From assembly GCF_000255495.1 (NCBI RefSeq), contig NZ_AHYZ01000167.1, forward strand, positions 1-57,896: 57,896 nt of DNA, read 5' to 3'. This document shows positions 1-9,049 of the stretch, piece by piece. This DNA is from Liquorilactobacillus vini DSM 20605 (GTDB taxonomy: Bacteria; Bacillota; Bacilli; Lactobacillales; Lactobacillaceae). The translations under genes were made by a program, and so were the position numbers. Every line of letters starts with the position of its first letter. Positions within the stretch are counted from its first letter, which is position 1. The notes below the pieces were generated by a model. The model had not been told where the DNA came from. It worked only from the letters and a program-made list of their open reading frames with translations, and ran no database searches.

Positions 1-727
1 CTTGTCTAAAAACATTTGTGCTTACTTTGAAAATCGCTATTCTTTAGAAGAACGTTTAGCTGTCAAATCGGTTGTCATCGATTTAAATGCCAATTACCAG
101 CTTTTCATCAGACGACTTTTTCCGCATGCTAAAATCATTATTGATCGCTTTCACATTGTTCAATTGGTAAATCGGGCTTTCGATCAGCTTAGGGTTACAA
201 TTTTAAAGCAACAAAGCGATAAGCATAGCCGGATTTACAAAGCTTTAAAAATCAATTGGCGTTTGTTTCATAAAGATACTGAAAAAATCAATCGTTCAAA
301 AACGCAATATTTCAGAGGGCTTAACGAATATATGACACAACAGAACCTAATTGATTTAGGGCTTAGTACTAATTCAAAGCTTAAATATACCTATGAAACA
401 GCTCACCAAATCCAAGAAGCAATTAAAAAACAAGATTCAAAAAAGCTCAGACAAGTGCTAACTAATTACCAAAAACAACAATCTCCAATGGATACTTCAA
501 TTACAACCCTGAAGAAAAATTTGAAATATGTTTCAAACAGCTGTGAATCAGCGTTTCCTAATGGGCCGATCGAAGGCATCAATCGCAAAATTAAAGCACT
601 TAAACGGATCTGTTACGGATTCAAAAATATGGACCATTTTTATGCCAGAATTCTTTTAATTGTAAAATAAAGAAGCCCCCTATTCAGAGGACTTCATGGT
701 TCCACCAATACGATTTGACGGAGACCC
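1..727 (+). mobile_element. ISL3-family insertion sequence, right part only
   Basis: The window opens inside an insertion sequence. It contains the C-terminal half of an ISL3-type transposase and, past the stop codon, a candidate right terminal inverted repeat around 698-727 (ggttccaccaatacgattt, then gacggagaccc). The left end lies outside the window, so target duplication and repeat pairing cannot be tested. The exact right boundary is inferred. Confidence 0.75.
2..670 (+). CDS. ISL3-family transposase, C-terminal part (partial at window edge)
   Basis: Catalyses DNA cleavage and strand transfer for the insertion sequence. The 222 visible residues carry the family's DDE-type core: Asp in VVIDLNANY (about residue 27), Asp in IIIDRFHIV (about 48) and Glu in GPIEGINRKIKALKR (about 191), followed by the typical C-terminal CYGFKNMDHFYARI stretch. 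Full-length ISL3 transposases are about 400-440 residues, so roughly the N-terminal zinc-finger/HTH half is upstream of the window. The first codon of this frame is not the true start. No internal stop or frameshift is visible in the part shown, so the element may be intact. Confidence 0.9.
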   Translation: MSKNICAYFENRYSLEERLAVKSVVIDLNANYQLFIRRLFPHAKIIIDRFHIVQLVNRAFDQLRVTILKQQSDKHSRIYKALKINWRLFHKDTEKINRSKTQYFRGLNEYMTQQNLIDLGLSTNSKLKYTYETAHQIQEAIKKQDSKKLRQVLTNYQKQQSPMDTSITTLKKNLKYVSNSCESAFPNGPIEGINRKIKALKRICYGFKNMDHFYARILLIVK

Positions 728-764
728 AAAAAACCGACTACTCAATTAATATTGATATAGTCGG
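728..764 (-). terminator. Bidirectional intrinsic terminator after oppF and the IS
   Basis: A perfect 7-bp stem, CCGACTA (734-740) with TAGTCGG (758-764), is followed on the minus strand by six T (728-733) and on the plus strand by tatttttgtt. It lies between the convergent transposase and oppF and can stop both transcripts. Confidence 0.75.
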
Positions 765-804
765 TATTTTTGTTATGCGCTAATAAAGCTTATTTAAAAG
801 GTAA

Positions 805-1776
805 TTAATAATTGTTAGCTCCCTGCTTTTCAGCTGCCAAAGCCCGCTGACGATACTTAGGGATCTCTGCTTCGGAACAACGGACAAATCTGCCAGGTAC
901 GATTTCTCGTAATTTACGAGGCTGATCAGGAAGATCTTTTTCCTGACTAGCATCATAAACAATTTGTTTCCGCTGACGTTCGTATTCAGGATCAGGAACT
1001 GGCACGGCGGAGATTAAGCTGGCAGTATAATCATGCAGTGGATGTTCATAAACATCATCGGCTGGCCCAACTTCCAACAATTTACCATAATGCATAACCC
1101 CAATACGATCAGAAATATATTTGACCATTGATAAATCATGGGCGATAAACAAATAGGTTAAGCCATGCTTTTCTTGCAATTCTTTTAATAAATTAACTAC
1201 TTGCGCTTGAATTGAAACATCCAACGCTGAAATTGGTTCATCAGCAATGATAAATTTTGGCCGAACTGCCAGAGCACGGGCAATGCCAATTCGCTGTCTC
1301 TGCCCGCCGGAAAATTCGTGAGGATAACGACTAGAATGATCACGATTTAAACCAACTGTTTCCAAAAGATCCTCAACAATTTGACTGCGTTCTTGATCAT
1401 TTTTAGCTAAATGATGAATATCAAGCCCTTCCGCAACAATATCCTTAATCTTCATCCGCGGATTTAAAGAAGCATAGGGATCTTGAAAAATCATCTGCAT
1501 TTTGCGCCGAAAAGCTAAGAATTCCTTACGTGTCTTTAACTTGCTAATATCCTGACCGTCAAAAATGATTTTCCCAGCAGTTGGTTGGTACAAATGAATA
1601 ATACTGCGTCCCGTTGTTGTTTTACCGGAACCGGACTCGCCAACTAAACCGAAAGTCTCACCTTCATAAATATCAAAACTGACATCATCGACCGCTCGGA
1701 CTTCGTTAGCTTTTCCCACATTAAAATACTGTTTTAGATGCTTAACTTCTAAAAGCTTTTTACGATTTTCTGTCAT
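805..1776 (-). CDS. oppF: Oligopeptide ABC transporter ATP-binding protein OppF
   Basis: One of two cytoplasmic ATPases that energise oligopeptide import. Visible motifs: Walker A GESGSGKTT (about residues 46-54), Q-loop region MIFQDPYASLNPR, ABC signature FSGGQRQRIGIARAL, Walker B FIIADEPISALD, and the C-terminal oligopeptide/dipeptide extension (YTASLISAVPVPDPEYE) that separates Opp/Dpp ATPases from other ABC proteins. At 323 residues it has the usual length. It is the last gene of oppABCDF, 18 nt after oppD, with its own Shine-Dalgarno sequence, and is followed by a terminator. Confidence 0.96.
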   Translation of the reverse strand: MTENRKKLLEVKHLKQYFNVGKANEVRAVDDVSFDIYEGETFGLVGESGSGKTTTGRSIIHLYQPTAGKIIFDGQDISKLKTRKEFLAFRRKMQMIFQDPYASLNPRMKIKDIVAEGLDIHHLAKNDQERSQIVEDLLETVGLNRDHSSRYPHEFSGGQRQRIGIARALAVRPKFIIADEPISALDVSIQAQVVNLLKELQEKHGLTYLFIAHDLSMVKYISDRIGVMHYGKLLEVGPADDVYEHPLHDYTASLISAVPVPDPEYERQRKQIVYDASQEKDLPDQPRKLREIVPGRFVRCSEAEIPKYRQRALAAEKQGANNY

Positions 1777-1794
1777 GGATATTCTCCTCGGTCT

Positions 1795-2838
1795 TTATTT
1801 GGCTTTGTCTTTCATCATTCCCGCATAAATCTTCCACCGCCGCTGAATTTCCGCTGGAGGAGTGATCTTAGGTGCATCAGGATGCAACAGCCAAGTTGCT
1901 GCATAGTGGGTATCTGTTATCTTGAAAAATGGTGGCTTTTTTTCTGCATCGATCTTCATTGCGTATGGATTACGAGCTGCAAATGGATCTCCCTTGGGTG
2001 GATCCAGTAGATCCGGCGGTGTTCCTGGAATAGCCTCCAGTTTTGTACTAGAAAGCGTCGGCATCGAATTCAATAGTCCCCAAGTATAAGGATGCTGCGG
2101 ATCAAAGAAAATCTCATCAACTGTGCCGTATTCAATAATTTCCCCAGCATACATAACAGCTACGCGATTCGCCATTCCTGCGACAACACCTAAATCATGG
2201 GTAATAAAGATAATTGAAGTTTCAATTTTGGACTGCAATTCCTTCATCAAGTCTAAAATCTGCGCCTGAATCGTCACATCTAAAGCAGTTGTCGGTTCAT
2301 CAGCAATTAAAATTTCCGGATAGCAAACCAACGCAATTGCAATCACAATTCGCTGACGCATCCCGCCGGAAAACTGGTGCGGATAATTATTGATTCGCTG
2401 TTCAGCATCTTGAATGCCAACTAGTTTCATAATTTCTAATGCCTGCTGCCAGGCTTTCTTTTTATCCATGTGCTTATGCTTAATTAGCGGTTCAGCAATC
2501 TGCTGGCCAATTTTCATTGTCGGATCTAATGAAGTCATTGGATCTTGAAAAATCATTGCAATATCTTTACCACGAATATTTTGCATTTCTTTTTCAGTTT
2601 TTTGCAGCAAATCTTGACCATGATACATGATTGAACCACCTATCACGCGCGCATTATTAGCCAATAAACCCATAATACTCTTCGTAGTTACTGACTTACC
2701 TGACCCAGACTCACCAACAATCGCTAAAGTTTCACCCTTATTTAGATGGAAACTAACATCACGAATTGCTTTGACTTCTCCGGCATAAGTATGAAAGTCA
2801 ATTTTTAAATTTTTAACGTCTAAAATTCTCTCTACCAT
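1795..2838 (-). CDS. oppD: Oligopeptide ABC transporter ATP-binding protein OppD
   Basis: Second ATPase of the Opp importer, acting as a heterodimer with OppF under the membrane. Walker A VGESGSGKS lies at about residues 41-49, then MIFQDPMTSLDPTMKIG, signature FSGGMRQRIVIAIAL, and Walker B ILIADEPTTALD. The C-terminal extension (HPYTWGLLNSMPTLS) with the RNPYAMKID region is typical of OppD, and 347 residues is the normal length. Only 8 nt separate it from oppC, consistent with translational coupling. Confidence 0.96.
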   Translation of the reverse strand: MVERILDVKNLKIDFHTYAGEVKAIRDVSFHLNKGETLAIVGESGSGKSVTTKSIMGLLANNARVIGGSIMYHGQDLLQKTEKEMQNIRGKDIAMIFQDPMTSLDPTMKIGQQIAEPLIKHKHMDKKKAWQQALEIMKLVGIQDAEQRINNYPHQFSGGMRQRIVIAIALVCYPEILIADEPTTALDVTIQAQILDLMKELQSKIETSIIFITHDLGVVAGMANRVAVMYAGEIIEYGTVDEIFFDPQHPYTWGLLNSMPTLSSTKLEAIPGTPPDLLDPPKGDPFAARNPYAMKIDAEKKPPFFKITDTHYAATWLLHPDAPKITPPAEIQRRWKIYAGMMKDKAK

Positions 2839-2846
2839 GCTGCCAC

Positions 2847-3872
2847 CTACCTTCTCGTCTTCGGATCAAATGCATCACGCAAGCCATCACCTAGCAGGTT
2901 GAAGGCAATCATCAAGACACACAAGACAATTGCTGGATACCACATTTGATACGGCAAAAACTGGAAGTTCTTTTGGCCATCGTTTAACAGCACCCCTAAG
3001 GATGTCTGTGGCGAGCTGATCCCGATTCCAATGAAGCTTAAGAAAGCCTCAAAGAAAATGGCAGTTGGGATGGTATACATCGTTTGAATAATAATGATAC
3101 TCGAGAGATTCGGCACCAAATGCTTGATCGCAATCTTGACCGGCGATTCTCCTAACGTTCGTGCTGCCAAAACATACTCTTGTGATTTCAGTGAGAGCGT
3201 TTCGGCGCGAATCATTCGGGCCATCGTTGTCCAACTGGAAATCGCAATTGCACAAATAATTGACGTCATTCCAGGTTTCAAAACCAACAGCATCAAAACA
3301 ACAATTACTAAGTTAGGAACTGAAGAAATAATTTCGATAATCCGCTGCATGACATTATCGACTCGGCCACCTTTCCAGCCGGAGATAATGCCATAAGCAA
3401 CTCCAATCGTCAAATCAAAGAAGGTCGCCACAAAAGCCACAATCAAAGAAATTTTTGTTCCATAAATAATTCGTTCAGCTAATGAACGTCCCAAATAATC
3501 TGTTCCTAAATAGAAGTATTTATCACTTGGAACATGATTTTGCTTGTATTCATCAACCCATTGACCACTAACTTTTAACTTGCCATTAAAACCGTTAATA
3601 TCAATGCCCGGAATTTTTGCTGGCAAATTGGCATACTTAGGAGCTGACTTAACCAGTGAATCATGATCAATAAATGGTGTTGAACCAAAAGCAATCACAA
3701 CCATTACCACAATGATCCATAAAGAAATTACCGCTCCTTTATTCTTTTTGAGCCGCAGCCAAGCATCTTGTAAAAAAGTCAATGATGGGGCAGCGATTTT
3801 TTCATTATCAAGCGACTCTGCTTTAGGTAACGGCTGAAAACTATCTGCGCTTAATTTGATTTTTTCTTCCAT
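2847..3872 (-). CDS. oppC: Oligopeptide ABC transporter permease OppC
   Basis: Membrane subunit of the oligopeptide importer. The N-terminal cytoplasmic segment is followed by a membrane helix near residue 50 (VISLWIIVVMVVIAFG), an external region with the YFYLGTDYLGRS motif typical of OppC/DppC, and five further membrane segments. The EAA loop that contacts the ATPases is visible (EYVLAARTLGESPVKIAIKH). At 341 residues it is full length. It starts 2 nt after oppB ends. Confidence 0.95.
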   Translation of the reverse strand: MEEKIKLSADSFQPLPKAESLDNEKIAAPSLTFLQDAWLRLKKNKGAVISLWIIVVMVVIAFGSTPFIDHDSLVKSAPKYANLPAKIPGIDINGFNGKLKVSGQWVDEYKQNHVPSDKYFYLGTDYLGRSLAERIIYGTKISLIVAFVATFFDLTIGVAYGIISGWKGGRVDNVMQRIIEIISSVPNLVIVVLMLLVLKPGMTSIICAIAISSWTTMARMIRAETLSLKSQEYVLAARTLGESPVKIAIKHLVPNLSSIIIIQTMYTIPTAIFFEAFLSFIGIGISSPQTSLGVLLNDGQKNFQFLPYQMWYPAIVLCVLMIAFNLLGDGLRDAFDPKTRR

Positions 3873-3874
3873 GC

Positions 3875-4804
3875 TTAATCCCCATTTCCGCTTAATCGAA
3901 TCCGTGGGTCAATGATCCCATAAACAATATCTGTTAACAAAATTACCGCAACTAATCCCGCTGAAAAGAGCATCGTTACACCCATGATTGTCGGATAGTC
4001 ATTAACCAAAATTGATTTAACAAATTGTTCACCAATTCCTGGAATTGAAAAAATGTTTTCAATGACCATTGAACCAGTCATTAAAGCCACTGTATATGGT
4101 CCAATTAAAGTAACTAACGGAATCAGGCTATTGCGCAATGCATGATGATAGACGATTCCAAATTTGCTCATGCCCTTCGCTCGGGCCAGTTCAATATAAT
4201 CCGAGTTTAAAACGTCGACCATCCCTGTCCGGACAAACCGAGCTGTTTCAGCCAACGGTCCAACACCCAAGGCAATCGTCGGCAAAACCGTATAGCTAAA
4301 GTTGCCCCAATCAGCAATCGGAAACCAGCCAAGTTTTAAAGCAATGTAGTATTGCAACAAAACTGCCAACACAAAGTTAGGAACTGATTTTCCAATAATT
4401 GAAACAATGGTGGCAGTTGTATCAACCCACGTATTGCGATTAATAGCCGCAATTGAACCAATGATAATGCCAAAGAAGACTCCAAAAATCATCGCTTGGG
4501 CGCCTAATTGAGCTGACGGTCCGATCCGACTAGCAATCAAGTAGGATACTGGTTGATTGCTAAATTGGAAAGATGTTCCTAAGTCGCCATGCAACATCCC
4601 CAAAATATAGATCAAGTATTGTTGCCAAACTGGTTTATTCAAACCATATTGTTCGTTCATGATGTGAATCTGTTGCGGCGTCATTTTCTGCTGATTTGAA
4701 TATGGTGTCCCTGGCATCAATTTCATTAAGAAAAAGGTAATGGTTGCTACCAGAAAGAGTGTCAAAATCATGTAGAAAACACGCTTAATAAGATACTTTC
4801 GCAT
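3875..4804 (-). CDS. oppB: Oligopeptide ABC transporter permease OppB
   Basis: Membrane permease partnering OppC. It begins MRKYLIKRVFYMILTLFLV with the classical first helix, then the PGTPY segment and about six membrane helices. The EAA loop is DYIELARAKGMSKFGIVYHHALRN. I place the start at ATG 4804 rather than the ATG five codons upstream, because the Shine-Dalgarno GAGGGGA lies inside that upstream extension and is well spaced only for 4804. This gives 309 residues, the normal length. It follows oppA across an intercistronic hairpin. Confidence 0.94.
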   Translation of the reverse strand: MRKYLIKRVFYMILTLFLVATITFFLMKLMPGTPYSNQQKMTPQQIHIMNEQYGLNKPVWQQYLIYILGMLHGDLGTSFQFSNQPVSYLIASRIGPSAQLGAQAMIFGVFFGIIIGSIAAINRNTWVDTTATIVSIIGKSVPNFVLAVLLQYYIALKLGWFPIADWGNFSYTVLPTIALGVGPLAETARFVRTGMVDVLNSDYIELARAKGMSKFGIVYHHALRNSLIPLVTLIGPYTVALMTGSMVIENIFSIPGIGEQFVKSILVNDYPTIMGVTMLFSAGLVAVILLTDIVYGIIDPRIRLSGNGD

Positions 4805-4866
4805 ATTTTCCCCTCGCATTCTCTAATATGCACCTTAATAATTTCTTTAACGCGGCTTAAAGCTAA

Positions 4867-4908
4867 TAATTGGGGGAATAACCGCAGACTCAGTTAATCC
4901 CCCAATTA
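4867..4908 (-). other. Intercistronic stem-loop between oppA and oppB
   Basis: Arms 4867-4882 and 4893-4908 pair over 16 positions with a single mismatch around a 10-nt loop, with a GGGGG/CCCCC core. On the minus strand it is followed by attagc rather than a strong T-run, so it looks like a partial terminator or 3'-end stabiliser. In many binding-protein transporters such hairpins let the binding protein (oppA) be made in excess over the membrane subunits; that role is inferred here. Confidence 0.7.
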
Positions 4909-4929
4909 TTATATCATTATTTAAACAAT

Positions 4930-6555
4930 TTATTTAGCAATATAGGCATCTTTAAAGTTATAGTTGACACCCGCTGGATTGTAAATTACACCTTTAACCT
5001 TTGATTTAACTAAAGTTGCATTTGCTTGCTGGTAGATTGGCGCAATTCCTTGATCTTTCATCAAGATCTTTTCAGCTTTAACCAAATCATTCCAACGTTT
5101 GTTAGCATTGCCAGCATCCGTTGTCTTCGAAGCTTGGATTAACTTATCATATTCCGTGTTCTTCCATTTACCATTGTTATATGAGTTATCCGAGGTAAAT
5201 AAGTCTAAGAAACTGATTGGATCAGAGAAATCAGCACCCCAGCCAGAAACCACAACATCAAATTGACCATTCTCTGACCGTGATAACCGAGTCTTGAAAG
5301 GTACATTTTCAACAGAAACTTTGGCACCCTTTAAGTTTTCTTCAATTGCACTTTGTAAGAACTGAGTCGTATTATTGCCGGCATCGGTATCATCACTTAA
5401 GATTGAAAAGCTCAAGTTTTTAACCCCAAGTTCTTTCAAGCCTTCAGCCCATAATTTCTTAGCTTCAGCAATATTAGATTCGGTTCCTGATTTAACATAA
5501 GCTGCCGTGGCAAAGTCAACGCCATTGTGTTTAGCCAAGCCAGTCGAAACATAACCCTTAGCAACTGTTGAACCATCACCTAAAACTTTGTTAACAAATT
5601 GTTTCCGGTTGATGACCATGGAAATTGCCTGCCGGATCTTTTGATTCTGGAATTCCTTCTTAGTCTGATTGAATTCAAGATAGAAAGTTGTTGCACCGCG
5701 CCGAACAACGTAATCCTTCGAGCCCTTCAGCTGTTTAGCTTGTTCAGCACCAAGGTTGGTTTCATCAAGTTTGCCTGATTGATACAAATTATAAGCAGTT
5801 GTGTTGCTCTTGTTGACTTTGAAATTGATCGCTGATAACTTAACATTCTTCTTATCCCAGTAATCGTTGTTTTTCTTCAAAGTCCAGCTTAAGTTTGAAC
5901 CAGTCCATTTTGTCATCTTGAATGGTCCGTCATAAACCATGTACTTCGAAGCTGTTCCGTATTTGCTGCCATATTGTTTAACAGCCTTTTGATTTTGTGG
6001 GAAGAAAACCGGGAAGCCCATCAACAGTTTAAAGTATGGTAGTTTTTTCTCTAAGGTAACGGTTAATTTATAATTGCCATCTGCCTTGATTCCCAGAGTT
6101 GAAACAGCTTTTTTACCGGCCATGATTGCATCAGCATTTTTAATCCCGCTAAACAAATAAGCATATTGGGAAGCTGTCTTAGGATTAACTGTCCGTTGCC
6201 AAGAATAAACAAAATCTTTAGCAGTAACCTTATCACCATTACTCCACTTAGCATTTTTACGTAAAGTGAAGACATACTTCATGCCATCATTTGAAACCTG
6301 TGTTTTAGTTGCTAAACCCGGCTCAATTTTACTATCCTTGCCTAACCGATAAATACCTTCCATTGAGTTATTCAACATATCAAAACTTACAACATCCGTT
6401 GCCTTCGAAAGATCCATCGTCGGCAGTTCTGAATTTTCATTCCAGTTCAAGACTTGCTTTGAAGCCGTGCTGCTCGACTTTGAACCACAGGCAGCTAAAG
6501 CAACTGCTGAAAAAGCAACAACTGCTGCAAGCTTGGCCAATTTGTTCAATTTCAT
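4930..6555 (-). CDS. oppA: Oligopeptide-binding lipoprotein OppA
   Basis: Extracellular, lipid-anchored receptor that captures oligopeptides and delivers them to OppBC. The lipoprotein signal peptide MKLNKLAKLAAVVAFSAVAL ends in lipobox LAAC (Cys23), followed by a Ser/Thr-rich linker. The remainder is an SBP_bac_5-type peptide-binding fold, including WSNGDKVTAKDFVYSWQRTV and FEFNQ-like strand YLEFNQTKKEF. At 541 residues it is the normal length. It is first in the operon and has its own promoter (-10 at 6609-6614) and a clear Shine-Dalgarno AAAGGGG. Confidence 0.96.
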   Translation of the reverse strand: MKLNKLAKLAAVVAFSAVALAACGSKSSSTASKQVLNWNENSELPTMDLSKATDVVSFDMLNNSMEGIYRLGKDSKIEPGLATKTQVSNDGMKYVFTLRKNAKWSNGDKVTAKDFVYSWQRTVNPKTASQYAYLFSGIKNADAIMAGKKAVSTLGIKADGNYKLTVTLEKKLPYFKLLMGFPVFFPQNQKAVKQYGSKYGTASKYMVYDGPFKMTKWTGSNLSWTLKKNNDYWDKKNVKLSAINFKVNKSNTTAYNLYQSGKLDETNLGAEQAKQLKGSKDYVVRRGATTFYLEFNQTKKEFQNQKIRQAISMVINRKQFVNKVLGDGSTVAKGYVSTGLAKHNGVDFATAAYVKSGTESNIAEAKKLWAEGLKELGVKNLSFSILSDDTDAGNNTTQFLQSAIEENLKGAKVSVENVPFKTRLSRSENGQFDVVVSGWGADFSDPISFLDLFTSDNSYNNGKWKNTEYDKLIQASKTTDAGNANKRWNDLVKAEKILMKDQGIAPIYQQANATLVKSKVKGVIYNPAGVNYNFKDAYIAK

Positions 6556-6608
6556 TTACAACTACCCCTTTTTTGTCCAGTAAAGAAACATTATTTATAA
6601 TGTCTTTG

Positions 6609-6637
6609 ATTTTACTAGATGTAAAGATTAAATTCAA
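6609..6637 (-). promoter_or_regulatory. Promoter of the opp operon
   Basis: On the minus strand TTGAAT (-35, 6632-6637) and TAAAAT (-10, 6609-6614) are separated by exactly 17 nt, 54 nt before the oppA start codon. The rest of the 6556-6927 gap is very AT-rich and otherwise shows only the hflX promoter; I see no further gene in it. Confidence 0.6.
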
Positions 6638-6897
6638 GTAAAGAACTTATATTGTTCTTAATAAAAGATCATTTATTCAAATTTCTTTTGAATCCACACC
6701 TCTTTAATTACTATGAACAAAGCAATTTTAAATTATTTTAATTTTCATAAATCTCAAATTGAATTTAATTTTTCTGAGCTCAAAAATAATTTTATTACTA
6801 AGATTCGCTAATTTACTTTCAAAAGTTAATTTTTTTATTATCGAAAGGAGTTTTTCTTAAGCAAACTAGCTTTAAAACCTCAATTTTTAATAAAAGA

Positions 6898-6922
6898 TGC
6901 TACAATTAAAGTATTCAGGAGG
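6898..6922 (+). promoter_or_regulatory. Extended -10 promoter and Shine-Dalgarno of hflX
   Basis: TGCTACAAT (6898-6906) is an extended -10 element. I see no convincing -35 hexamer at the matching distance. A perfect AGGAGG lies at 6917-6922, five nt before the hflX ATG. Because the -10 is so close to the start, the leader is very short. Confidence 0.5.
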
Positions 6923-6927
6923 AAATT

Positions 6928-8178
6928 ATGACAAAAATTATCATCACTGGCTTAAATTTAAAAACCGCCGACTTCGATTACTCAATGCAGGAATTCGCTA
7001 ATTTAGCCCAAGCTGCGGAAATGGATGTTTGTCTTCAATTGACCCAAACCACCGATCACCCGAATGCCGGAACTTATTTGGGCAGCGGTAAAGTTGCTGA
7101 ATTAGCGGCTGCGATTCAAGCTAATCAAGCCGAAGCCTTATTGGTCAACGCTCAGTTATCGCCAACCCAGTTAAGAAATATTGAATCTCTAGTCAAAGTT
7201 CCAGTTATTGATCGAACTGAATTGATTCTCGAAATTTTTTCTCGGCGCGCCCAAACTAAACGTGCGCAATTACAAGTTGAAATTGCACGCTTAAAATATC
7301 AATTGCCACGCTTACGGGTCTCTGGTTTTAATAAGCTTGATCAACAAAACGGCGGTGGACAAGGTGCAAACCGTGGTGCTGGGGAAACGCAGCATGAGTT
7401 GACCAAAAGAACCTTACAAAAAAGGATTACCCAGCTGACTCATCAATTACAAGAACTTGCCACTGAGCAAACTACGCAAAGCCGGGCCCGCAAGCGCTCT
7501 GGTTTGCCATCGGTGGCTTTGGTTGGCTATACTAACGCTGGTAAGTCAACAACTTTTAATGGTTTGGTGAAACTTTTTGGTGAAAAAACTGCCCACCAAG
7601 TTTTAGTCAAAGATCAGCTCTTCGCAACCTTAGACACCTCTATTAGAAGACTGACTTTCCCTGATCAAAAAGCATTGCTACTCAGCGATACCGTCGGCTT
7701 TATCAGTCAACTGCCAGCTGATCTGCTAGAAGCGTTTAAAACTACCTTGGAAACTGTCTTAGATGCCGATCTTTTAGTCCAAGTTGTCGATTGCAGCCAT
7801 CCAGAACACCAAAAAATGATCGCTGCTACCAATCAAACGCTCCAGGAAATTGGAGCCGATGCGATTCCGATGATCTATGCTTATAACCAAGCTGATAAAT
7901 TAGAAATTGCTTATCCAGTCACTGAAGGCCAACAAATTACTTACTCTGCAATGGATTCAAGATCGTTGAAAATGTTGGCTGAGCTTTTAAAGCAGCAATT
8001 GTTCAAGGGATATCAAAAACTTGATTATTTAATACCTTATACCGCAGGAAAATACGTTGAAGAACTCAATCAGCAAGCTCATGTTTTAAAGACCAGCTAC
8101 ACGGAAACAGGAACTTTGCTTCAAGCTGAAGTTTCACCGGTTCAAGCTCAAAAATATGTTCGTTTCCAAAAACATTAA
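6928..8178 (+). CDS. hflX: GTPase HflX
   Basis: Ribosome-associated GTPase of the OBG-HflX family that splits stalled or hibernating 70S ribosomes under stress. The N-terminal HflX domain contains THPNAGTYLGSGKV-like residues (TYLGSGKVAEL) and the Gly-rich linker (QQNGGGQGANRGAGETQ). The G domain shows G1 GYTNAGKST (from about residue 200), G3 DTVGFISQLP and G4 YNQADK. At 416 residues it is full length. It is monocistronic: its own promoter upstream, and a strong hairpin terminator immediately downstream. Confidence 0.96.
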   Translation: MTKIIITGLNLKTADFDYSMQEFANLAQAAEMDVCLQLTQTTDHPNAGTYLGSGKVAELAAAIQANQAEALLVNAQLSPTQLRNIESLVKVPVIDRTELILEIFSRRAQTKRAQLQVEIARLKYQLPRLRVSGFNKLDQQNGGGQGANRGAGETQHELTKRTLQKRITQLTHQLQELATEQTTQSRARKRSGLPSVALVGYTNAGKSTTFNGLVKLFGEKTAHQVLVKDQLFATLDTSIRRLTFPDQKALLLSDTVGFISQLPADLLEAFKTTLETVLDADLLVQVVDCSHPEHQKMIAATNQTLQEIGADAIPMIYAYNQADKLEIAYPVTEGQQITYSAMDSRSLKMLAELLKQQLFKGYQKLDYLIPYTAGKYVEELNQQAHVLKTSYTETGTLLQAEVSPVQAQKYVRFQKH

Positions 8179-8182
8179 TCAA

Positions 8183-8236
8183 AAAGACTAGCTAATTAAA
8201 TCAAAGCAATCGATTTAATTAGCTAGTCTTTATTTT
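8183..8236. terminator. Bidirectional intrinsic terminator between hflX and the 8236 gene
   Basis: Arms 8183-8202 and 8212-8231 are a perfect 20-bp inverted repeat around a 9-nt loop, with T-rich tails in both directions. It serves the convergent hflX and minus-strand membrane-protein genes. Confidence 0.9.
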
Positions 8237-9033
8237 TATTTCGTCCGATATGCTAACTCAACTTTAAGTCGAAACGGTCGTTCTTCCTTCATGACACTTG
8301 AGCGCCCGGCAAATTTAATTGGCCCACCATAAATTGCAGCAGTGGCAACAAACAAGTGATATTTTTCAGCTGCTTGTGCTGCTGGCATTAAACCAATTGT
8401 TTTGATTTGACCAAGTTCTTTTTTTTCGATTTGATTGACGCCACCAACTAAAAACAGTTTTTTTGCTCGTCGCTGTAATTCAAAATACGGCAAAGCAATT
8501 GGCTCAGGTAAAATTGCAACTGTCTTACCCGGTTTTTTTGCCCGCAAAATATCACTATCACTTAAGCCACCATAATCTAACTGCAAATAATTCTGGGCAG
8601 CTAATTGCTTAACAATTTGATTTAAGCCGGCCTGCTCGGTAACTGAAAAGACTAATTCGGCTGGCAAAACCTGTTCATTCGTAAATAGGCCATTGGTTTG
8701 CACATACCCCGGCTGAGGACGACTAATCGTTTTAGGCTCTGACCGTGGCCGTAAGTGCAACTTAGCTTCCATCCAAGGAGTAAAATCCAAGCGCGAATTT
8801 TTCTTAGTAAAATAGTAAATAGCATTCAAATATGCTAAATATGCTAATCCAAGAAAAGCCAGAATAAATAATAATCCGCGAACCCAAAAACCGTTCGAAA
8901 AAAAACGTGAAGCTACATATAATAAATAAAAATCACCAATTGATCCCAATACGGTATAAACTTGATTTTTTAACCGGACATTCATATTGATATAACCGAG
9001 ATAACTGCTGATCATTCCAATAAAACTAAACAC
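8236..9033 (-). CDS. Conserved lactobacillar membrane protein of unknown function
   Basis: 265 residues starting at GTG 9033, chosen because a strong Shine-Dalgarno AGGAGGG lies 7 nt upstream. The first about 75 residues contain two hydrophobic segments (around VYTVLGSIGDFYLLYVASRF and GLLFILAFLGLAYLAYLNAIY). The remaining 190 residues are soluble and mixed alpha/beta, ending in a strand-rich tail. The layout resembles a DUF6681-type lactobacillar family, but that assignment is from memory. It lies 16 nt downstream of the Ser-rich protein gene and is probably co-transcribed with it. No catalytic motif is recognisable. Confidence 0.7.
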   Translation of the reverse strand: MFSFIGMISSYLGYINMNVRLKNQVYTVLGSIGDFYLLYVASRFFSNGFWVRGLLFILAFLGLAYLAYLNAIYYFTKKNSRLDFTPWMEAKLHLRPRSEPKTISRPQPGYVQTNGLFTNEQVLPAELVFSVTEQAGLNQIVKQLAAQNYLQLDYGGLSDSDILRAKKPGKTVAILPEPIALPYFELQRRAKKLFLVGGVNQIEKKELGQIKTIGLMPAAQAAEKYHLFVATAAIYGGPIKFAGRSSVMKEERPFRLKVELAYRTK

Positions 9034-9049
9034 ACTGCTTCCCTCCTAG

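Noticed and set aside
671..695. Hairpin gaagccccct/agaggacttc after the transposase as a terminator
   Set aside because: The arms have two mismatches and no T-run follows; the clear terminator is the stem at 734-764.
6309..6641. 110-codon plus-strand frame opposite oppA
   Set aside because: It lies antisense to the conserved oppA coding sequence, lacks a ribosome-binding site and encodes no recognisable domain.
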